From assembly GCF_024166365.1 (NCBI RefSeq), contig NC_064819.1, positions 153,022,293 through 153,086,292 of the forward strand: DNA of 64,000 nt, in the 5' to 3' direction. Origin of the DNA: Elephas maximus indicus (lineage: Eukaryota; Chordata; Mammalia; Proboscidea; Elephantidae). The notes under the pieces were generated by a model. That model saw only the letters and a program-made list of their open reading frames with translations. It searched no databases and had not been told where the DNA came from. Positions 36,035 through 48,229 of this stretch are shown here, piece after piece. Each line of letters starts with the position of its first letter. The first letter of the stretch is position 1. The position numbers and the translations under genes were made by a program.

Positions 36035-36305
36035 CAGCTTCCGCAGGTGCCGCCCAGCCTTGTCCCGGACTGCGGGCCGGAGGGGCGCTGAGGGCGCGGG
36101 AGAGGCGCGAGCTTCGCGATGGCACCGCCTTCTCCGCGGCTACCCCGCCTCCCTGAAAACCGGGCAGGCGCCGGCGCCGGCCGGGGCGTGGCTGAACCAG
36201 GCGCCGGGGCTGGAGGTCGGCCTTCTTGTCTGGCCGCGGGTCCAACCACGCCGCTGCCGCCCGGCCTGCGCCTCCCGCTCTTGCCGGGGTTTTGTGAAGT
36301 GGCCC

Positions 36306-36313
36306 TGACGTGG
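36306..36313 (+). promoter_or_regulatory. UPRE-type motif TGACGTGG
   Basis: TGACGTGG matches the XBP1/ATF6-type unfolded protein response element (TGACGTGG/A). It lies 378 bp upstream of the UBE2J1 ATG inside the CpG island. UBE2J1 acts in ERAD, so the site is plausible, but an 8-mer match can be chance. Confidence 0.4.
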
Positions 36314-36649
36314 CAGTCGCTTCGTGGCGATCAGACGGTCAGCGCGGACGCCCCCACTCGCGGCTCGGGGATCTGCAAGAGCAGACAGCGCCGTCGCGGT
36401 CCTCTCGCCCTGGCCCCCCAGAGGGCCACCTTTCTGCCGGGCCCAGCCAGGATCCCCAGGCGCTCCTGGGTTTTACCGAGGAGCGGCGTGGCCAGAAGCA
36501 GCCCCGGCCCTACCCGCTGCCGCCTGGGTCCCGGACCCCGGGGCCTTAAGAGTTCGGAGGAGCTCTGGACTCGGTCTGCAAAGCTGCTCCGCAGCCGGGC
36601 TGCGGGCGAGCTGGACTGCGGTGCCTGTGAAGTGCTTTATTTTTAGATC

Positions 36650-37386
36650 CATTCGCTGTTTGGGGCAACAAGTAACCAATGATAAGGAAATTGAGTACTG
36701 TGTCAATTTTATAACAAAATACTGTTTCATATAATGTGATTCGGTCCGAGTTACTGTTTTAGGTATTGTGAGGGATTAAAAATAAATAAATAAATAAAAT
36801 CTGTCAAAAACGAAACTAAAGGAATTACATTGAATTTGGGGAAAGCATACAAATATGAAAGCCTAAACAAACATCAAAGGACACACTTCATTTCTCTTCA
36901 TCTGAGAGAGAGGACTATCTGGGTTCAGGTTTTAAAGGAGGAGGAAGGACCAGGAAAAGAGGGATAAAAAAAAAGTCTTAGTTTGATTTGGTTTCAAAAC
37001 CATTGAGCCATTATTAAAATTAGGAATCTAAACCAATAGTGAATGGTGTGCTTGGTATCTCAACTGCACTAGCAGCCCTTTGTAAAGAGAGTGAAATTGG
37101 GGAAAAGAAGTAAAGGATATCTAAAATAAATTAAGTGGTATCTTTTAAATAATTCCATGTTGCTTTCTGAAAAGTAAAGTGATAATCTGATTGACCAAGA
37201 TGTGCAAACAAACCCAAATCCGGATGTGCTGCTTCAACTATGGGTCACTTGTTAGTCCTGGGAGTGTGGTTAGTTGGTCCATTCCAAGATATACCTTGCT
37301 CTGGGCCTCTCCACCCCATCTTAAAGATAGTACAATTTATAAACAGTATGAAGCTTTCATTAAAAAGATGTTTAACACCTTAGCTT
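36650..37386. other. Intergenic, nothing recognised
   Basis: Between the CpG island and the RTE fragment, apart from the (AAAT)n run, I see no gene or nameable repeat. Confidence 0.6.
36780..36801. repeat. (AAAT)n microsatellite
   Basis: AAAAATAAATAAATAAATAAA just outside the CpG island. Confidence 0.85.
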
Positions 37387-38494
37387 TGTTGTTGTTAGGT
37401 GCCCTCGAGCTAGTTTCGATTCATAACGACCTTGTGTACAACAGAAGAAAACACTGGCCAGTCCTGAGCCATCCTCACAATTGTTTCTGTGTCTGAGCGT
37501 ATTGTTGTAGCTAGTGTGGATTCATCTCATTGAGGGTCTTCCTCTTTTTTACTGACCCTCTACTTTAGAAAGTATAATGTCCTCCAGGGACTGATCCCTC
37601 CTGATAACATGTCCAAAGTACACGAGATGGGAACCTAGGACAGAAATGGGGAGACTGCTGACACATGGAAAATTAATTTGCTCTGTAAACCTTCACCAAA
37701 TGTACAATAAAAAAATAAATACATGATACGAAGTCTCTCCATCCTTACTTCTAAGGGGCATTTGGGCTTTTATTTCTTCCAAGACAGATTTGTTCCTCCT
37801 TCTGGCAGTCCATGGTATGTCCAGTGTTTGCCAGTAGCATAATTCAAAGGCATCAATGGTTCTTTATTCCTTCTTTATTCTTCTTAATTCCTTATTCATT
37901 GCCCAGATTTCACGTGTATATGAGGCGATTGAAAATACCACGGCTTGGGTCAGGCGGACCTTAGTACTCAAAGTGACCTCTTTGCTTTTGAATACTTTAT
38001 AGGGGTCTTTTGCAGATTTGCCCAATATAGTATTTCTTGACTGTTGCTTTTCCAATGCAGTATTTCTTGACAACTGCTTCCATGGGCATTGATTGTGGAT
38101 CCAAGTAACATGAAATCCTTGACAACTTTAATCTTTTCTGCGTTTATCATGATATTGCTTACTGGTCCAGTTGTAAGGATTTTTGTTTTCTTTATGTTGA
38201 GCTGTAATCCATACTGAATTGAAGGCTGTAGTCTTTGATCTTCATCAGTAAGTGCTTCAAGTCTACTTCGCTTTCAACAAGCAAGGCTGTGTCATCTGCA
38301 TATCAGAGGTTGTTAATGAGTCTTCCTCCAATCCTGATGCCTGTTCTTCATATAGTCCAGCTTCTAGGATTATTTGCTCAGCATACAGATTGAATACCTA
38401 TGGTGAAAGGATGCAACCCTGAGGCACACCCTTCCTGATTTTAAACCACACAGTATCCCATTGTTTTGTTCAAACAACTGCCTCTTGATCTAGG
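37387..38494 (-). mobile_element. RTE LINE fragment with an L1-type insert
   Basis: Antisense RTE from the 3' end (TTGTTGTTAGGTGCCCTCG) through the reverse transcriptase region (CCTCTTGATCTAGGTA end). It is interrupted at 37627-37720 by a plus-strand retroposon tail. Decayed and non-coding. Confidence 0.85.
37627..37720 (+). mobile_element. L1-type 3' tail inside RTE
   Basis: AATTTGCTCTGTAAACCTTC and AATAAAAAAATAAATAC, matching the ends of the larger copies elsewhere in the window. Confidence 0.7.
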
Positions 38495-38496
38495 TA

Positions 38497-38615
38497 CCCA
38501 AAACCAAACCTGTTGCCGTCAAGTCAACTCCAACTCAGTGATCCTATGGGGTTTCCAAGGCTATAAATCTTTACAGAAGCAGACTGCGACATCTTTCTCC
38601 TGGCATACATAATAC
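38497..38615 (-). mobile_element. AfroSINE, truncated
   Basis: CAAAACCAAACCTGTTGCCG to GCGACATCTTTCTCCTGGC; the tRNA-like head is missing. Confidence 0.85.
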
Positions 38616-39284
38616 AAGCAATGTTATTAAACTGATTTTACCCTTAATTTCTTCTTTTCAAAATCTGACCCTCTTATCAAAATATTTTTTTAAATTTATT
38701 CATTCATTCTGTGTTGAATTTTCAGACTGTCAAGTGACAACCTCTTGTGCTATGTTCCTGCAAAACCCCCGGCTTATTTCTCCTGGGTTCAAAATTGGCC
38801 TTAAAATAGACAGGACTGTGAAGAGGGTATTATCCCTATTTGACAGCTGATAAACTGAGGGCTCTGGAAGCACTAGAGGCCCTTCTGTTAATCAGTCTCC
38901 AAGCTCATCGATACAACTGTCCTCTGCGGCTGTCCTTTACTTCCTCTCAGGAGGTACCTGGATGTTTTGCTTTGCTTTTTAGAAGCCAACACCACCTATT
39001 CTGCTCCTTGGGGTTTTTCTCCCCGTAAGACCCTGGTAGCAATTACTGCCTGTCCTTCCTTGATTAAAAACATCAAAAAAAAAAAAAAATTCTGATAACT
39101 TAGTTATTATAGACACACGTAAAAATTTTATTACTATTTTGCTAGAAAGGCAGAGGTCTCTAGCAAGCCAATTTAAGTGTTTCTAGGAAGAGATGTTTAT
39201 GGAGAAAAAGAACGGTTAGATAGAGTAATTCTATTTAAAGGTCACTAGATTCTTGAACATTACCCATCTGTCAGTTTGTGGTAC

Positions 39285-39606
39285 TGTGGTGGCTTGCGTG
39301 TTGCTATGATACTGGAAGGTATGCCTCCAGTATTTCACATACCAGCAGGGTCACCCAGGGTGGACTGCTTTCAGCTGAGCTTCCAGACTAAGACAGACTA
39401 GGAAAAAAGAACTTCCAATCTACTTCTGAAAATTAGCCAGTGAAAACCCTGTGGATTACAGCAGGATACTGTCCAATATAGTGCTGGAAGATGACCCCAA
39501 ATAGACCAACAATCATGAAGATGGCACAGGACCAAGCAATATTCTGTTCTGTCATACGTAAGGTTGCCGTGAGTGGGAGCCAACCTGATGGCAACTAACA
39601 ACAGAT
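39285..39606 (+). mobile_element. RTE-tailed SINE, long variant
   Basis: GTGGTGGCTTGCGTGTTGCT, TTCAGCTGAGCTTCCAGACT and ATGGCAACTAACAACAG; related copies at 43982 and 55640. Confidence 0.82.
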
Positions 39607-39999
39607 CCTTGACTAACAGCTGGGTGGCAAGGGAACTAGTTTTCTGAGAACATTTAAGTTTCTCCAAAAATTGCTATTATTGTAAATATTTATTTCTCCC
39701 TAGAAGGAGCCTATAAAATATATCAGGCAAAAGGCTCTATTCCAGATCAAGTTTGGGATAACTTTGCCTTTATATTTGGTGGTCCTAAAGAAAACCACTT
39801 GTCATTTTAAGAGATTTTCCTTAAAGCAGACTCAGGAAATTACAAAAATGACAAAAGATGAAGTTTTAAATGTTTGAGAATCTTAAAAATGTCTTGGAAC
39901 CACAATCTTTGACCTGTATCTCCTCTTTTCCTTAGATAGTAACCAGAAGACCTTTGAAGAGCAGGTCCCTTCCCCACCACCACTTGTATCCTGGAGCAA

Positions 40000-40370
40000 G
40001 GCAAGGACAGGCTTTGTATTAGACACTTAATATACATCAACTCATTTATTCTTCCCAACAGCCCCAGGAAGGGCACAGATTATCTATACCCATTTTACAG
40101 ACAAAGACAATTGAGGTCTCAGAGAAATCAAGATATTTGCCTGAATTCTCACAGTTTTTTCGACTGCATACATTACAAATTCTTATTTTTCTAGCATATT
40201 TCTTAAGTGTATTAATGAAAGGAAATTTTTGTAGATTTCATTTATTTCTTGAATACAAAGATTCTTTAAGTTTCAAGAACACTTAGCTAGAAAGTGGAGG
40301 AATCCTGATGTAAGACCAGGTCTTTTGACTGAAATCCAAGTTGTTTTTGCTGCACCAAGAAAAGAATCAA
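40000..40370 (-). mobile_element. MIR-like SINE, diverged
   Basis: CATTTTACAGACAAAGACAA and AGGTCTCAGAGAAATCAAG, with a possible separated end near 40290-40370. Confidence 0.55.
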
Positions 40371-41165
40371 GTGGCCTTACATCACGCAAGGTAATTTTTC
40401 TACCACTTGAAGAGGGATATGCTTCTTAGAACCTGAATGCTATTCCTGGTCCAAACACTTGAAGAGATTTATTCTTCAGCATTTAAAACTTCCCTCATGG
40501 GTTTGGTTTTTGTTTTTTAAAATGATTTTTTTCTTGATCATAAAGGCAAAACGTGATTGTTGTTCAATATTTGGAATGTAAATAAAATGCAAATCTCCCA
40601 TAATCTTACTGCTCAGAATATGATTAACGCTTTTTGTGTATTTACCTTGTATTTACTTATAAAGCATAGGTATTTTAACAGAGTTGACATACCATTGTAT
40701 ATGTTTTTGTGCTAAAAACATCTGCCACTAGCTAACTGTTTTGCAAGTAGCAGTGCTATTATCACTTAGGCTGATAGTATGAATTGGCTAATTTTACATC
40801 AAAGTCTTCCTAGAGTAAAATTAAAAAAGAAAAACACCTCGGGAAGCCATATGTGAACTTTATTGTAAACATTTTATTAATTACTTTTAATATTTGATAA
40901 TACTTTATTTTCCAGAAAAAAAACAAACTCACCTGCCATAGTTTTTCCTATTGTTTGTCCCTCAGAATCTCCCCCTTTGAGATAGTTAATAAGAAACATG
41001 GGGCTAATCTTCCTATGTGGAAAAAGCCAGTATTAATGTAATAGAGATGCTGGTTACATCGCTACCAGGAGCTAATGTTTAAACTCTGGTTCCCTAAACA
41101 CAAATGTCAGACAGGAAGGAGCAACCCACCTTACTGCATTGCAGGTCTAATAGTTTTGCTTCCGC

Positions 41166-41179
41166 CTGCCATCTGGTGG
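41166..41179 (-). promoter_or_regulatory. CTCF core motif match
   Basis: On the minus strand CCACCAGATGGCAG fits every position of the degenerate CTCF core CCASYAGRKGGCRS. It lies between UBE2J1 and RRAGD. Confidence 0.5.
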
Positions 41180-41401
41180 CCAGCCGAGAAATCCAGCCAA
41201 GAAAATGCCTCTTCGGGTTTTTCTTCTTCCTGTCTACTGGTATGTTCAAGATGACTGTCTTACCTGCTCATTCTGTTTTAATCCTAAAAATCACTTTTCC
41301 AATACTATATTCCAGAAGAAAATATTATTTCAGCAATATTTTTAACATCTTGGGAACAATCAAACAATCCTACACTGCTTCCCATTAAAATCCAATTTAC
41401 A

Positions 41402-42115
41402 TACTATTATGAAAACATTCTGCATCCCACTTTGAAATGTGGCATCTGGGGTCTTAAATGCTAACAAGCGGCCATCTAAGAAGCATCAATTGGTCTCAAC
41501 CCACCTGGATCAAAGGAGAATGAAGAACACCAAGGTCACACGATAACTATGAGCCCAAGAGACAGAAAGGACCACATGAACCAGAGACTTACATCATCCT
41601 GAGACCAGAAGAACTAGATGGTGCCCGGCCACAACCGATGACTGCCCTGACAGGGAGCACAACAGAGAATCCCTGAGGGAGCAGGAGATCAGTGGGATGC
41701 GGACCCCAAATTCTCATAAAAAGACCAGACTTAATGGTCTGACTGAGACTAGAGGAATCCCGGTGGTCATGGTCCCCAAACCTTCTGTTGGCCCAGGACA
41801 GGAACCATTCCCGAAGGCTACTCATCAGACATGGAAGGGACTGGACAATGGGTTGGAGAAAGATGCTGATTAAGAGTGAGCTACTTGTATCAGGTGGACA
41901 CTTGAGATTGTGTTGGCATCTCCTGTCTGGAGGGGAGATGGGAGGGTAGAGAGGGTTAGAAACTGGCAAAATTGTCACGAAAGGAGAGACTGGAAGGGCT
42001 GACTCATTAGGGGGAGAGTAAGTGGGAGTATGGAGTAAGGTGTGTATAAGCTTATATGTGACAGACTGACTTGGTTTGTAAACGTTCACTTAAAGCTCAA
42101 TAAAAATTATTTTTA
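41402..42115 (+). mobile_element. Retroposon, L1-type family (copy 3), complete insertion
   Basis: A 714 bp unit from TACTATTATGAAAACATTCT to an A-rich tail. Perfect AAAATCCAATTTACA target duplications flank it (41387-41401 and 42116-42130). The target TT|AAAA is an L1 endonuclease-type site. Confidence 0.9.
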
Positions 42116-42130
42116 AAAATCCAATTTACA

Positions 42131-43799
42131 GTGATAAGCAATCTTGAATGATAAGCAAGTCATTCAAGTGTATATATGGGAAACCCATTGGAATCCTTAG
42201 ACTTCTAGTTTAGTAGGCTCCTGCTACCTGATGACTTGTACTGCATCATTCATTCTCTTTGAAAAATATTTTTTTATGAATCATCAAGAAGCCATTTTCT
42301 AAGTACAGTAGTAAAAGGTTGTTTGCAACAGTATTAAAATGATTTTTACTGTAGTTTTCCTAAGTTTTTGCTTGCCGATTGAATTTGCTGCCATAGTTTT
42401 GAATAGTCTGACATCTCCTCAAAAATTACAGCTCATGGTTCTCAGGATGAGGAACAACAAGAAAATCCTGCTTAGTTTGTGCTTTTGCTTCATTTGCATG
42501 GATTGCATTTCTTTTTTTTCCCTATGATTTAAAGGTGTTTTTTAAAATTAGTAATTAAAATCATGCCACTCATCTTCCTTAGTCTTCTTAAGATGAATTT
42601 AGGAGTTTCACAAAAGTTATTTCATTTTCTAAATTTAGCCGTGAAAGAAACACCTGCAACTTAGAAAAGCTGTTATTCACGGGTTAAAAGACAGGTTTAC
42701 TTCACGATGTGTCAGCAGACAGCTGTCTCCCTCCCTCCTCCTGAGTCCTCTCCTAAAGGTTCTTTCCCGCACAGCCCCTCTGCCTATGCCTTCTTCCTGT
42801 GTCCTCATGTCCTGTCACCCCCAGGTTTCATTCTCTGGGCCCCCTTGGGCCACCTATTCATAAATTAAACGTGCTCATCTACAGACTAGCCTGAATAGCT
42901 GAGAATTCTGCTCCCCACTTTGAGAGCAGCTTTAGTTTCAATTCCTTGGGAAAATGCAAAATGACAAAAAAAAAAAAAAAAAATACTATGAATTCAGTAA
43001 AACTTTTGAACAAATTTGTATTTTATTCATCATTATAGCATCCACAAACTTTCAAAAAAATAATAGTTCATAGATATGTGAAACATTCTTCAGTCTACAG
43101 ACAATGCTCAGTGCACATATGAATTACGGAACTTCTGATAGTGAGTCTGCAGCCAGGGGGCATTTCAGTATTGTCAATGTCTTTAAAACAATCATAAACC
43201 CTACGCGGCTCCCCACTAAAATCCAACTTACAATCAGAGGCAAACTTTGAAGGATAACCAAGTCATTAACTTCTGAAAGCAGTCCTACACTTTCCTATAA
43301 GTTATTCTTTTAGCACAAAATAAACAAAAGATGGAGATATGCCACAGTTAACTTGCCTTCTAGCATCTCGTGAGAAAACAGCTGGGCCCGTTTGACTTCT
43401 CTAGGGAGCTGAAGTTGGGGTTAGGGGCAGAAGTTCTTGCATGGAGATATCTATTATATATGTCAGAATAGAAGGCAAATTTTTTCCAAAAACATTATTC
43501 CTCAGAAAAGAGAGGTGCCTTAAATATTTTCGTCTTTACAAAGTCCTTTTGAACAAAACACTCTTCAGGAAAACATGTCTTTGAAAGGCCTCAAGCAATG
43601 GCAGTTTTCTATCTTACAAAGGTCATCTGACAAAATGGCAGGGTGGGGGGAGGCAAAGACTTATTATTCCTGGGAATATGCTGAAGAACAACTATTAGAG
43701 CTCATTATTAGTAGTCTTTTAAAATATCATTTAAAAGAGAAATACAAGTAGTAGTTACCTGTGGAGATTGTGAATACGCAGGGGGAAAAAAAACTGCCC
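42131..43799. other. Intergenic, no gene recognised
   Basis: Unique-looking or old sequence. A segment near 43180-43270 resembles the flank of the retroposon at 41340-41401/42116-42170; both are probably copies of an old dispersed repeat. Confidence 0.6.
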
Positions 43800-43811
43800 T
43801 AATGTTTAACA

Positions 43812-43967
43812 GGAAACCCTGGTGGCGTGGTGGTTAAGAGCTGAAGCTGCTAACCAAAGGGTCGGCAGTTCAAATCCGCCAGGCGCTCCTTGGAAACCCT
43901 ATGGGGCAGTTCTACTCTGTTCTATAGGGTCGCTATGAGTCGGAATTGACTGTCGACAGCACTGGGT
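43812..43967 (+). mobile_element. AfroSINE
   Basis: Full copy between TAATGTTTAACA duplications (43800-43811 and 43968-43979). Confidence 0.95.
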
Positions 43968-43981
43968 TAATGTTTAACAAA

Positions 43982-44291
43982 TGAAGCCTTGGTGGTTTAG
44001 CAGTAAATTCTTGCCTTCCACGGAAGACAGCCTTTTCAATTCCCCAGGCAGTGCACCTCATTCACAGCCACCACCCTTATGTTGGTGAAAGCTGGAGTGT
44101 TGCTGTGATGCAGAACAGGTTTCAGCGGAGCTTCCAGACTAAAACTGATTAGAAGAAAGGCTTGAGGACCTACTTCTGCAAATCAGCCAATGAAAACTTT
44201 ATGAATCACAACAGTCCTATCCACAAACGATCACAGGGATGGTTTAGGCGGCGTGAGCTGGAGGTCAACTCCAGGGCTGCTAACAACAAAG
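43982..44291 (+). mobile_element. RTE-tailed SINE, long variant
   Basis: GAAGCCTTGGTGGTTTAGCA to CAGGGCTGCTAACAACAAA. The GCGGAGCTTCCAGACTAAAA block is shared with copies at 39285 and 55640. Confidence 0.85.
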
Positions 44292-45403
44292 TTTAACAAA
44301 TTGTTCTTGAGACTCCAGTCAAAGCTCCACTGACAGCCTTCTGCTTGGTTTAAAGCATGTTAAATAACTAGGAGTGAACTGTTAGATGACTCAACATGTT
44401 GTTCCGGGATGATAGAGAGTCTGCTATGTTTACAGTGATGATAAAGCCCTGCACATGAAGAGTCTGAATAAAACTGAGGGGGGGGGGGTAGCAATTTTTC
44501 TAAGTTAATACCATTTTCTGTGATATTAAATGAGTCTCTTAATTAATAAAGAAATGGCTTAAATAGATTAATTTACACCCATAGAAGTTTACACTTAGAG
44601 ATTAAATAATGGAGGTTTAAAAATCTACATCGTCAAGTTAGAAAAAGAAACTAATGCTTGTGTCAGAAGCTAATACATACACATACATGTGGAAGGGTGG
44701 GGGGAGTTAAGAAAGCTCCCCCAGGCAAACCCAATCCTGATCCTCTCCCTAGCAACCCCACCTCCTTTAACCACTGCAGATCGATGTTTACCAAACTGTA
44801 AGAGCTGCCTACTGTACTTACTTAGATACCCAGACCTCTCTACAGACATTCTGATTCAAGAAAACCAGGGTAGGGATGGGAATCTGCGTTTTTAGTACAA
44901 GCCTGAGATGATTCTTTAAGACTAGGTCACTTAGGAGTATACTGGCCTAAAGCATGAAGCTGTGTTATGTGAATTGGGCACCTTTGTGTATCATAAATCT
45001 TAGTTCCTTTCCCACCGAGAATCTCTCCAGTCAGCCTCTTCCCTGCTGCCCTGCTTTCCAGGAAGGGGAAGTGAAAGCCTGAATTACCAAGGCCACCTTT
45101 TAAGAGGTCTGGAAGAAATCTGGATTTAGTTGAGGAAGGCAGAGCACTTACAGGAGTTAGTTTTCCCCCAGGTCTACAGAGAGAGAGAGAGAGAATTGAG
45201 CATTAGCCTTAGGGACTTGGGCAGTCATGGAAAAAAAATTAAAAAAGCAGGAGGCAAACAGAAGTGGCGTAGGAATGGAGTATCTCCACAAAGGTAGCGA
45301 GGGTTAGCATATAAATGGCTGAGGATTAAATTGCTCCCCTCTAGTTTTTTTTTTTTTTAGTTAGCCATTCAGAAGGGCCTTAGTTTTTTGACTCCTGGCA
45401 TTG
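44292..45403. other. Intergenic, no gene recognised
   Basis: AT-rich to neutral sequence with short G-run and (GA)n simple repeats (near 44479 and 45178). Confidence 0.55.
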
Positions 45404-45574
45404 GGAACCCTGGTGGTGTACTGGTTAAGAGCTACTGCTGCTACACAAAATGTCAGCAGTTCGAGTCTACCAGGCGCTCCTTAGAAACTCTATGGTACAG
45501 TTCTACTCTGTTCTATAGGGTCACTATGAGTCGGAAACAACTCAATGGCAATGGGTTTAGTTTGGTTTTTGGTT
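45404..45574 (+). mobile_element. AfroSINE
   Basis: Full copy between TGGCATTGGG duplications (45396-45405 and 45575-45584). Confidence 0.93.
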
Positions 45575-46732
45575 TGGCATTGGGGAATGGGAATGATTCC
45601 CTCCTTCCAGCAGTTTTATTTGAAAAGACTGAGGAAGCAGGGTGTTCAAGGCCCCCTGCAGCTGCAGTTAGGACCCTGCTCTATACTGAGTATAGCTGTT
45701 TGATTCCAGGGAAGGGCCTCGTCCAGTTGGTTCCTTGGGGGTGTCAAAATAGTAAAAAAGGCAAACTCAAGGATGGTTGATATTGGATAAGACCAATGTC
45801 ACCTGAATTAACAAAGGACCTCAAAAGAGTCAGATGTGTGTACGCATGAGTCGCTAAACTCTACATAAAGTCAGTTATCATACAGAAGTCAAGGATAGAG
45901 TTAATAGTAAAAGATGATCCTCTCAGATGGCAAACCCTCCTGTCCTCACCCCTAAAACAATCCAGTCTCCAAAACCATGCGAGGGATGGCAGTGAAAAGT
46001 AAAACTGCTCCATTAAACAGCAAAAAGCCCCGATTAAATGAGAGAAAAATTCAAGAACTTATTCAGAATTTCCCTTATGTTTGTGAAAACCTTAAATATT
46101 AACAGAGAGAAGTAAAATATTTTAGGCTGGGAAGAAAATCCTTCTCAGGTATCTCTGATATGGCTGGTGGTTCACGCTAGCAGTTCTTTCCAAACTGTAG
46201 GTTGTGACCCATCAGTGGATTGTGAGATCTTTTAAAAAATGGAAATGAAATAGAAAATACTAGAATGCATTGGCTGTAGAAAGGATATTATTTTATGAGA
46301 CTTCTTTTTCAGTAGTATTTGTGAGTGTGATAGTTTGCAATGTGAATGTATTTCTTATTGTGGCTCACAACAACAAAAACTTTAAAATGGATTTCATCAC
46401 AGGCTTTAACGGGAACATGGCAACTCCTACAGGTGTCCCAAGGCAATGTTAAACATACCATTCAAACACTGCTTTGGGTATAAGAGCTCACATGGATGGT
46501 TTGCCTTTTAAGGGGGTTTATTTCTTCAGGTTTGACTACTAAGGACCAGATTTCATCTCAGCTTTAACTGATAAATCATTTATTGAAACTAAAAACAGTC
46601 TACAAAGCAAGACTATTGGGACTAGTCTTAAAGACTTTTATTTTAGATTTTTTTTTTTAATCTTAAAATTGAATTTCTGGGGGGAAGAATAACAGGATAG
46701 AATTTTGAAGTATCTTTAAAATTATGATACCA

Positions 46733-46938
46733 AAAATCCAAACCCATTGCTGTCCAGTCAATTCCAACTCTTAGTGACCCTACAGGACAGGGTAGAACTG
46801 CTCCACAGGGTTTCCAGGGCTGTAAACTTTACAGGAGCAGACTGCCATATCTTCCTCCTCTGGAGCAGCTGGTGGGTTCGAACCACCGACCTTTAGGTTA
46901 GCAGCCAAGCGCTTAACCACTGCTCCACCAAGGCTCCT
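46733..46938 (-). mobile_element. AfroSINE, long variant
   Basis: Antisense, AAATCCAAACCCATTGCTGT to CACTGCTCCACCAAGGCTCC. Confidence 0.92.
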
Positions 46939-48229
46939 TCATAGGGACCACTAAAGCCTGTATTTATTTTCACTTTAGCATGACTGTCACAGAAAACTGT
47001 AAACATACTGATGGGACAACTGAAATAAGATCACTGCCCGAACTTCGCTTGAATTTCTGACAAAAGTAGATCTTCTTGACGGCCTGTTAGGCCAAATTTT
47101 GGATATTTAAAAATATCATCCTGCCTTTCAAAATTCTAAATGATCTGAAAAACTCTTAGGCCTACGTTCTACTGTTAGGTCCTTCTCATATCATCTACTG
47201 TTTCTCACGCTAACATATAAAAAGAACATAAATATCCACCTTAGGCAACACTCATAGTTCCCTGCTACAAACAGATTAAAAAGAGGAGAAATAGTAAAAT
47301 AAACTCTTTATTAAATCTAATTCTGGAAATGATATTGAGTTCATATATGTATTAAGTTAGAAAAGCATGAACATTAAAATAACACTTAAAACTTTATGCT
47401 TTTAAGATAATTCATCTCTTTTCTCAGTTATAAGGAAAGGCACTACTTCAATAAACATTTCTACTTTCACAGCCTAGTTACAGTTTAAATTAATAATATT
47501 AAATATAGCATATGGTCTGCTATTAGTTGAACAAAACAACTTCTCAGGTGCTGTTATTGCTATCCATGGTCTCTGCTGGAGTCTGGTAAGTCCTACCCAA
47601 CTGCAGTTGTAAAAATGGACACCTACAACGGATTATCTAAAGTAGTTCATTTTCTATTATTTTTTAGATATTAAAATCCTTCCATCTCCAGTATCTGCCA
47701 GTATTTAGCCATTTTACTAAAATAAGCATAGTGTCTGGCATATAGTAAGCACCCTAAGTACATTTGTTGAATGAAAGAAAATTATAATTTCCCTCTGAAA
47801 ATGAATGACAAAGAAAGGGATTAAAACACATGGTTCCTTTTATTATTTGCCATACATTGTATGGGCTTGTGTGTCCAGCTTTGATGAGGAAAGATGATGC
47901 AAAGCTAGAGAGGTAGGTGAGGACCAGGGAGCCAGGTCCTTTATTAATTAAAGAGTGTGGACTGATGTCTAAGAATGATGGAGAGCTACTACTGGAGGGT
48001 GTTAACGGTGAGAGGGTCAGAATTGTGGTAGTTTACAAGGGTCCCTCCGGGTGGGTCTTGTGTGGGTGGGTCTTGTGTGGGACGGATGTGTGGATGAATG
48101 GATGGGGCGGAGGGGCAGTGGTCAAGAGGCTATTGTGATGCAAATGAGAGGAGACAGTGGTCTAACCCAGGATAGTGGCAGAGAAGATGGAAAGAAGTGA
48201 ACAGATTTAGCAGACGTTTGTAAGACTAA

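Larger units (their letters stand above)
35640..36620. promoter_or_regulatory. UBE2J1: CpG island, UBE2J1 promoter and first exon
   Basis: About 1 kb is strongly GC-rich and CpG-dense, unlike the AT-rich flanks, and spans coding exon 1. The long open frames on both strands here are a by-product of high GC. A CCAAT box (36016-36020), GC-box-like GGGGCGTGGC (near 36184) and TGACGTGG (36306-36313) lie upstream of the ATG. No exon of another gene is recognisable on the plus strand, so bidirectionality is not shown. Confidence 0.85.

Noticed and set aside
35623-36734. Several long open frames on both strands in the 35.6-36.7 kb region
   Set aside because: They fall in a CpG island where stop codons are rare. 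They are Pro/Arg/Ala-rich, overlap one another on both strands and match no protein I know. Only the 31 nt UBE2J1 exon 1 is supported.
41589-42089. 166-codon minus-strand open frame
   Set aside because: It is antisense to the L1-type retroposon. The same frame appears, broken, in the copies at 122-511 and 6831-7220.
41340-43270. Local duplication between 41340-41401/42116-42170 and 43180-43270
   Set aside because: Both resemble a dispersed old mammalian repeat (CCCATTAAAATCCAA-type). Similarity stops on each side, so two repeat copies explain it better than a segmental duplication.
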